A DNA stretch of 63,082 nt from Candidatus Latescibacterota bacterium (lineage in GTDB: Bacteria; Latescibacterota; UBA2968). Position 1 is the stretch's first letter, and the number at the start of each line of letters is the position of its first letter. Of the stretch, positions 58,701 to 63,082 are shown piece by piece. The DNA lies in the NCBI GenBank assembly GCA_022821275.1, contig JAJEDY010000025.1:1-63082 (forward strand), in the 5' to 3' direction. The notes beneath the pieces were generated by a model. That model was not told the DNA's origin, did no database searches, and saw nothing but the letters and a program-made list of their open reading frames with translations. The position numbers and the translations under genes were made by a program.

Positions 58701-58941
58701 AATCAAAGTGGATGATCTCGGACTATATGATTCTCGAATCAAAGATACGGCTTTCAATCTTAAGTTAGATCAAGACCACGAAATCGTGCCTCTATATGAA
58801 TTTGAACGCCGTTATATCCTCGAAGTGCTCAAAGTCACCAACTGGCAGATAAAGGGAGTTAAGGGAGCAGCGGCTCTGCTGGAATTACCACCTTCTACGC
58901 TGTACAGTCGAATGAAAAAACTGGGTATTAAACGCCCCTAA
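55741..58941 (+). CDS. One-component regulator: two-propeller sensor, Y_Y_Y domain, sigma54 AAA+ and Fis-type HTH
   Basis: The protein is 1066 residues from the ATG at 55741 (an upstream in-frame start at 55630 overlaps the previous gene). Residues about 20-625 hold some 13 Reg_prop blades ([37 protein letters not shown] and others). Residues about 665-735 are a Y_Y_Y domain ([17 protein letters not shown]). The AAA+ domain (about 757-985) has Walker A GETGVGKG at 780, [15 protein letters not shown]-type GAFTGA variant at 827, and LFLDEIGD. The C-terminal HTH is [20 protein letters not shown]. No transmembrane segment, kinase or receiver domain is seen, so sensing and activation lie in one cytoplasmic chain. 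Confidence 0.9.
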   Translation: MIKPLERTGTWRTYHMDSGLAGLRIEHIAEDSKGYLWFATWENGASRFDGDEFKNLTEQDGLVHNQIFFIFEDSQERLWFGTMSGVCWYDGANFHHLEDEGIAGRSVQFIYEDNKGRIWCGGTRTLGYYDDTAYHDLIPLYLQDYEQPPSPEWSNYCWGITEDPQGYLWFGFDYLIRFDGKSFDRYEEEEGFPRDRSSYVVGQNHTGKVWIGRFGYRDGLWCYADGTFQSVQVNLGGGLRKIQCDKEGRMWFCTSEGVLYQEGNEFSRFTPADGLPYPAVKAVFQDCEHQLWFATWGGVGLYDAHSISIFNLNAELSKNVCDISQIVQDHQGNIWVGCVSPLLTPLSTSVARFDGEHFVFLDTERGFEINNCFAIYEDLKGYLWFGGGNGLFRYDGQKIKKTKIAADWDERSISTITQDSQGQFLFGYWEKGSMSNREELLVSPLKIIYQQDDQFQSIFVESVGKNTLDRIGTVIAGRNSEVYFHLACHNFSVSNKGFARWYPEDGLKFYGIEDGLIDRKVTDLLLDRAGNLWIATQRGLSCFDGVVFRSFTTEDGLPSNRIRCLFEDSRGHLWLGTDGGVVHYDGQLFQTIKSPHIGSILQILEDRDGNFWFGTALGSLVRYRPRQIEPLVRLLQVIADQVYENLEEPIVCTTNQQVIFEYKGQSFSTHPSDMLYVYRLKGYDTDWQPATRNMRVYYWNLPPGDYTFQVRAVDRDLNYSEIAQVYLAVEMDPRIKALTTTLNSNGEDGDAFIGQSEAIHQFQTKLIEVALTDVTVLILGETGVGKGLAARVLHALSPHSDGPFIQVNCGALPESLIDSELFGHEKGAFTSAVSRRLGKVELARGGTLFLDEIGDMALEIQARLLRLLEEGIFERVGGSEILKAQTRIVIATNRNLEEMVNARIFREDLYYRLNVFPLYLPPLRERKEDIPHLAEFFKNRMVVHLGKQIDHLNSETIEVLQNYHWPGNVRELEHTIQRAVIVCGGSQIKVDDLGLYDSRIKDTAFNLKLDQDHEIVPLYEFERRYILEVLKVTNWQIKGVKGAAALLELPPSTLYSRMKKLGIKRP

Positions 58942-58942
58942 T

Positions 58943-58975
58943 AAGGGCGATATATCAACCAAGGGCGATATATCA
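58943..58975 (+). promoter_or_regulatory. Two direct operator-like repeats (AAGGGCGATATATCA)
   Basis: The 15-base sequence occurs at 58943-58957 and again at 58961-58975, spaced 18 bases start to start, directly behind the regulator's stop codon. Their core CGATATATC recurs in the palindrome at 59158-59189. They are candidate enhancer sites for the sigma54 activator. Confidence 0.6.
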
Positions 58976-59141
58976 TCTATGATTCATAAATATCAGAATT
59001 AGGTAATAAAAAAGTTCTAATTTTTAAAAAATAGCAGTTTTAAGCCTTCCAGAAAATCCAATAAATAAGCTGTTTCTGAAAATAGCAGATGAGTCACCGT
59101 AAACGTAAAACCGATTTTTCAGACACAGCTGACAAATAGCA

Positions 59142-59209
59142 TAAGAGCCAAGCTGACTAATTTTAAGACGATATATCGTCTTAAAATTAAAATCCCAGTT
59201 TGGCTCTTA
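59142..59209. promoter_or_regulatory. Long palindrome with CGATATATCG core (terminator and/or activator site)
   Basis: A perfect 32-bp inverted repeat (59158-59189) is centred on ACGATATATCGT. It is flanked by a second arm pair, AAGAGCCAAGCTG (59143-59155) and CAGTTTGGCTCTT (59196-59208), with one mismatch, then AAATTTTTT. It can act as terminator for the regulator gene and, through its core, as an upstream activator site about 100 bases before the sigma54 promoter. Confidence 0.65.
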
Positions 59210-59283
59210 AATTTTTTATAAATAAATATACATTATTTAGTAATAATACTTTACGAATATCATTTTTTAGAATCAATTCATAA

Positions 59284-59299
59284 TGGCACACATATTGCT
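59284..59299 (+). promoter_or_regulatory. rpoN-dependent: Sigma54 (-24/-12) promoter
   Basis: TGGCAC (59284-59289), exactly five bases, then TTGCT (59295-59299) match the RpoN consensus fully. Transcription would start near 59310, about 75 bases before the ATG of the surface protein. The rest of 58976-59384 is A/T-rich without a gene. Confidence 0.85.
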
Positions 59300-59384
59300 G
59301 ATAATTCAATAATGCACTCCATCCAAACCTTTGACAATATCTCAAGCTCAATGGAGACACAACATTTCCAAATTACGACTATAT

Positions 59385-62300
59385 ATGCGCTCCGTGTCTG
59401 ACTTAGCTTTTGCATTTATACTCATTGCCCTGTTGTGGCAACTTATTTCTCGACAAGTTGTCGCCGATGTGATAGGAACGGACAGGGTGGGTGTTTCAGT
59501 AATATATTGGGTGGATCGTGGTACAGACAAAATTCAGCGTGCTAATCTTGACGGCAGCAATATACAAGACCTCGTTACCAGACCCACATTGAATAATCCC
59601 GTTGACATTGCTTTGGACATCTCAGGTGGCAAGATGTATTGGGTAGATGAAACAACGGATAAAATTCAGCGTGCGAATTTGGATGGCAGCAATATACAGG
59701 ACCTCATTACTACTGGCTTAGATTTACCCACAGGCATTGCATTAGATATATCAAGTGGCAAGATGTATTGGGTGGATCGTGGTACAGATAAAATTCAGCG
59801 TGCTAATCTTGATGGCAGCAATATACAAGACCTTATCACCGGATTGCCTGGCGCCTGGGATATTGCGTTGGACATAGCCGGCGGTAAGATGTATTGGGTG
59901 GACGATAGTGTGGATAAGATCCAACGTGCGGGTCTTGACGGCAGCAATATCGAAGACCTTATCACCACAGGATTGACTGATCCCTCGAGTATTGCGTTGG
60001 ACATAGCCGGTGGCAAGATGTATTGGGTGGATCGTGGTACAGATAAGATTCAGCGTGCTAATCTTGATGGCAGCAATATCGAAGACCTTATCACCACAGG
60101 GTTGACAACGCCAGTGAGCATCTATCTGAATGCGCCTACAGCGACAGACATCATTGCGTCATCGCCTGATTTTGATGGGGATGGGATTGTGGGTATTTCA
60201 GACTTTTTGTTGTGGATCAGGGCTTATTATAGCTATCGAGAGGACCAAGATCAGTATGAGGTCAAATACGACCTGAGTAGCGATGGAACTATTGATCAGG
60301 ATGATTTCGTGATCTTTGTCAATAGCTTTGGCAAGGTGGTGAATCGCGCACCGGTCTTCATGTCACGGACCTATGTGACATACTTTATAGATGAGAATAC
60401 CCCGGGGGGGACGGCGATAGGTGATCCCATCTCTGTGACCGACGCTGACGGGGATATTCTAACCTATCACCTCAGCGGTAAGGATGCAGATCATTTTGCC
60501 ATTGACGCACGCATGGGGCAGATTCGGGCAAAGGAGGGCATCACGTACGACTATGAATATCGGACGACCTATTCCGTGATCGTTGAAGTGAATGACCGTC
60601 AGGGGGGGACGGCACGCATTTTGGTAATCATCAAAATCAATGATTTGAAAGAACCGCCTTCCTCGCCACCGTCGAATTTTCAGGTTTTTCCGGGCAATGA
60701 GTCCCTCACCGTCCACTACCATGCAGTGCCAGATGAACCTGGGAGGCCGCCTGTACGAGGGTATCATGCCGAGATACGCCGGGGTGAAAACGGCCCCTGG
60801 GGGACTCACAAGATCATCTATGGCCGTACTAATACAACTGTTTATTATCATAAGATCGATCCGTATCGGTATCAAAGCCGAATCCTGGTTAATGGTCAAT
60901 TGTATCAAGTTCGGGTTCGCACCTGGAACAGTGATGGTGCAAGCGATTGGTCTGTACCGGTTTCAGGTACACCAGTCTATGTGCCACAGAAAGTGAAATC
61001 GGAGCTTGCACAATTTCAGGGTGAGAAAGATATGGCAAGCGTGGAAATTGACCTCTCGCGTTTCACTGGTGAGGGGGGCAAAGTCAGGATCGCTTCAACC
61101 ACTCTTCCTGCCAACATTCCACAAGAGGATGTCAAGGGGATTTTTGTAGAAATCGTCGAGGTTAAAGTTTCCAATGCATCGGCTGTTCCTCCCGATAAAG
61201 GGTTTACCATTTCTGGCAGTTCATCACTCTTCGATATAGACTTGAAGGCTCAGGTCAACAGGCGGAACATTAATATCGGCGGTGCATTGAGGGGCCCCGT
61301 GGAGATTTGTCTGCCTGTACCAGAGAATATTTCTAAACCAGTCCTTATTTATTACGATAAGAGTCGTAGGGTCTGGGAAATGCTGGCCGATCAGCGCGTG
61401 GATGGCAATGTGGTCTGCGCGTTTACCGATAGATTTTCACTTTTTGGGGTGGGGTCGAAAGTCAATCTTATAACAGCGACAGGCACGATTTCAGCGCAGG
61501 TATTGACGGTAGGGACATCTGGTATGGTAGATGTGTCAAGCTACTTCAGCGATCCGGATGGGGGTCAGTTGACGTATAGTGCGTTGTCCTCTGATACGGA
61601 CATAGCTACCGTGTCCGTTATGGGTTCAGTATTGACGATTAGTCCAGTATCTGCTGGCAGTGCGATGATCACTGTGACAGTTAGTGATGGTAGTACAAGT
61701 GTGGAGCAAACCTTCAATGTGAAAGTGATGGCTGCCACACTTGACAATAGTGCGCCTGTGGCGGAATACAAGATGTATTGGACGGATCGTGGTACAGACA
61801 AGATCCAGCGGTCAGACCTTGATGGCAGCAATATACAAGACCTCGTTACCAGACCCACATTGAGCAATCCTGTTGACATTGCATTGGACATCTCAGGTGG
61901 CAAGATGTATTGGGTAGATGAGGGTACAGACAAGATTCAGCGGTCTAATCTTGATGGGAGTAATATACAAGACCTCCTTACTACTGGCTTAGATTTACCC
62001 ACAGGCATTGCATTGGACATATCGGGTGGCAAGATGTATTGGTCGGATCGCGGTACAGACAAGATACAGCGTGCGGATCTTGATGGTAACAATGTCGAAG
62101 ACCTCGTTACGGGTTTGTCAGCTCCCTCGGGCATTGCGTTGGACGTTTCAGGTGGCAAGATGTATTGGGTAGATGATGGCACAAATAAAATTCAGCGTGC
62201 GAATTTGGATGGGAGTAGTGTGGAAGACCTCATTACCACAGGTTTGACGACGCCTGTTGATCTTTCGTTGGATGTCTCAGGTGGCAAGATGTATTGGACG

Positions 62301-63082
62301 GATCGTGGGGCAGGTAAGATCCAGCGTGCGGGCCTTGATGGAAGTAGTGTGGAAGACCTTGTGACAAGTGTGACTGATCCTCGGGGCATCGCATTGAACA
62401 TATCAAGTGGATTGAACATCTCAGATGGCAAGATGTATTGGGTAGATAATAGTACAGATAAGATACAGCGTGCGAATTTGGATGGGAGCAGTGTAGAAGA
62501 TGTGCTCACGACGGGCTTGCAAACGCCAGTGAGTATTGTCCTGGATGTCCTTTCAGCACAGGTATTGACGGTAGGGACATCTGGTATGGTAGATGTGTCA
62601 GGCTACTTCAGCGATCCAGAGGGCGATCAGTTGACGTATAGTGCGTTGTCCTCTGATACAGACATAGCGACCGTGTCCGTTGTGGGTTCAGTGTTGACGA
62701 TTAGTCCAGTGTCTGCTGGTAGTGCGATGGTCACTGTGACAGTTAATGATGGTCATTCGAGTATTGAGCAGACCTTTACTGTCACAGTGAATGCGCCACC
62801 AAATAATGCACCGGTGTTTTCCAGTAGTGCGACGTTTAATGTTGCAGAGAACAGCACAGCAGTTGGCACGGTGGTCGCCGATGATGCCGATAGTGAAGAC
62901 AGCATCACGGGCTACACACTGATAGGTGGGGTAGATCAAGACAAGTTTGAGATCACCAATGGTGGGGTCTTGTCCTTCAAGACGGCTCCCAACTTTGAAG
63001 CTCCGACAGATGTTTTGAGCACGACGCCATCGAATGCGGCGAGTAACAATGAATATATCGTAGCAGTCCGGGCGACGAGTGG
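59385..63082 (+). CDS. Giant exported YWTD-propeller / cadherin / FnIII / Ig-like surface protein (5' part)
   Basis: The frame is open for over 1232 codons to the window edge. Residues 1-30 form a signal peptide (SDLAFAFILIALLWQLIS). Five YWTD blades (KMYWVDRGTDKIQRANLDG type) fill residues about 40-245, followed by a dockerin-like calcium pair (DFDGDGIVGISDF, DLSSDGTIDQDDF; 262-320), a cadherin domain (to about 423), FnIII (to 536), an unassigned part (to 692), an Ig-like domain (702-781), six more YWTD blades (795-1054), a second nearly identical Ig-like domain and another cadherin domain. It is probably a cell-surface adhesin or matrix protein. No ribosome site is obvious before the ATG at 59385. 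Confidence 0.88.
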   Translation, partial: MRSVSDLAFAFILIALLWQLISRQVVADVIGTDRVGVSVIYWVDRGTDKIQRANLDGSNIQDLVTRPTLNNPVDIALDISGGKMYWVDETTDKIQRANLDGSNIQDLITTGLDLPTGIALDISSGKMYWVDRGTDKIQRANLDGSNIQDLITGLPGAWDIALDIAGGKMYWVDDSVDKIQRAGLDGSNIEDLITTGLTDPSSIALDIAGGKMYWVDRGTDKIQRANLDGSNIEDLITTGLTTPVSIYLNAPTATDIIASSPDFDGDGIVGISDFLLWIRAYYSYREDQDQYEVKYDLSSDGTIDQDDFVIFVNSFGKVVNRAPVFMSRTYVTYFIDENTPGGTAIGDPISVTDADGDILTYHLSGKDADHFAIDARMGQIRAKEGITYDYEYRTTYSVIVEVNDRQGGTARILVIIKINDLKEPPSSPPSNFQVFPGNESLTVHYHAVPDEPGRPPVRGYHAEIRRGENGPWGTHKIIYGRTNTTVYYHKIDPYRYQSRILVNGQLYQVRVRTWNSDGASDWSVPVSGTPVYVPQKVKSELAQFQGEKDMASVEIDLSRFTGEGGKVRIASTTLPANIPQEDVKGIFVEIVEVKVSNASAVPPDKGFTISGSSSLFDIDLKAQVNRRNINIGGALRGPVEICLPVPENISKPVLIYYDKSRRVWEMLADQRVDGNVVCAFTDRFSLFGVGSKVNLITATGTISAQVLTVGTSGMVDVSSYFSDPDGGQLTYSALSSDTDIATVSVMGSVLTISPVSAGSAMITVTVSDGSTSVEQTFNVKVMAATLDNSAPVAEYKMYWTDRGTDKIQRSDLDGSNIQDLVTRPTLSNPVDIALDISGGKMYWVDEGTDKIQRSNLDGSNIQDLLTTGLDLPTGIALDISGGKMYWSDRGTDKIQRADLDGNNVEDLVTGLSAPSGIALDVSGGKMYWVDDGTNKIQRANLDGSSVEDLITTGLTTPVDLSLDVSGGKMYWTDRGAGKIQRAGLDGSSVEDLVTSVTDPRGIALNISSGLNISDGKMYWVDNSTDKIQRANLDGSSVEDVLTTGLQTPVSIVLDVLSAQVLTVGTSGMVDVSGYFSDPEGDQLTYSALSSDTDIATVSVVGSVLTISPVSAGSAMVTVTVNDGHSSIEQTFTVTVNAPPNNAPVFSSSATFNVAENSTAVGTVVADDADSEDSITGYTLIGGVDQDKFEITNGGVLSFKTAPNFEAPTDVLSTTPSNAASNNEYIVAVRATS
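61488..62790. repeat. Nearly identical intragenic DNA repeats in the surface-protein gene
   Basis: The segment around 61497-61720 (Ig-like unit beginning CAGGTATTGACGGTAGGGAC) recurs almost unchanged at 62559-62780. The YWTD stretch 59555-59640 recurs at 61819-61905. Synonymous positions are shared, so the copies are recent. Confidence 0.85.

Noticed and set aside
59795-62509. Several minus-strand frames with a repeated ILLPSRSARWILSVP-like sequence
   Set aside because: They are the antisense of the YWTD repeats; their internal similarity reflects the repeat DNA, not a real protein family.
1-63082. CRISPR arrays, tRNA or rRNA genes, prophage genes
   Set aside because: No regularly spaced direct repeats of CRISPR type, no cloverleaf or rRNA sequence and no phage structural genes were seen.

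Overview
The window looks like a chromosomal segment from an uncultured environmental bacterium of the Poribacteria / Latescibacterota type. This is inferred from gene content only: repeated pairing of sulfatases with phytanoyl-CoA dioxygenase (PhyH) proteins, futalosine-type menaquinone genes (mqnC, mqnE), RNase Y, a NurA/HerA pair, many small toxin-antitoxin cassettes and YWTD-propeller surface proteins. No rRNA or tRNA gene and no CRISPR array is visible.

Layout. (1) 1-16 kb is an accessory region. It opens with a truncated IS200/IS605-type tnpB element, followed by an aldo/keto reductase and an HpcH-type aldolase. Next is an ArsC-family gene whose catalytic cysteine codon is an in-frame TGA followed by a bacterial SECIS-like hairpin. 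A PD-(D/E)XK nuclease pair, PIN and HigBA-like toxin-antitoxin cassettes, a MOSC-alkyltransferase-like fusion, DUF1080 and desuccinylase-like enzymes, a DUF4258/DUF2283 pair, two sulfatases and one PhyH follow. (2) 15-28 kb is a catabolic island: PhyH proteins, sulfatases (one choline-sulfatase-like), a sulfatase remnant split by a complete tnpB element, an SDR, a D-cysteine desulfhydrase-like enzyme, an MDR dehydrogenase and a DUF3604 protein. (3) 28-48.5 kb is mostly housekeeping: an Rpn-like protein, rarA, mqnE-mqnC, recN-nadK-xseB-xseA-ymdB-rny-zapA-zapB-like, thrS-infC-rpmI-rplT, a Gfo/Idh/MocA oxidoreductase and queE. (4) 48.7-54.3 kb is a plus-strand run of a STAS/winged-helix-like protein, NurA, a HicB/HicA pair, an unknown protein, HerA and a GT2 glycosyltransferase. 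(5) 54.4-63 kb carries a HemL-like aminomutase, a soluble two-propeller/Y_Y_Y/sigma54-AAA+ regulator and, behind a consensus -24/-12 promoter, the start of a giant exported YWTD/cadherin/FnIII/Ig protein.

How the parts work together. The sulfatases (CxPxR active sites, no export signals) with PhyH hydroxylases, dehydrogenases, lyases and DUF1080/DUF3604 proteins suggest intracellular breakdown of sulfated organic compounds. The 36-48 kb cluster serves DNA repair, RNA decay and translation. NurA and HerA would form a DNA end-resection machine. At the right end the activator gene, repeated CGATATATC sites, a 32-bp palindrome and a sigma54 promoter form a self-contained switch for the surface protein.

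The strongest novel points are the candidate selenocysteine ArsC at 2341-2691, the regulator/sigma54-promoter/surface-protein module at 55741-63082, the tnpB element family with a sulfatase remnant and a 43-bp mini-copy, and the MOSC-alkyltransferase-like fusion.
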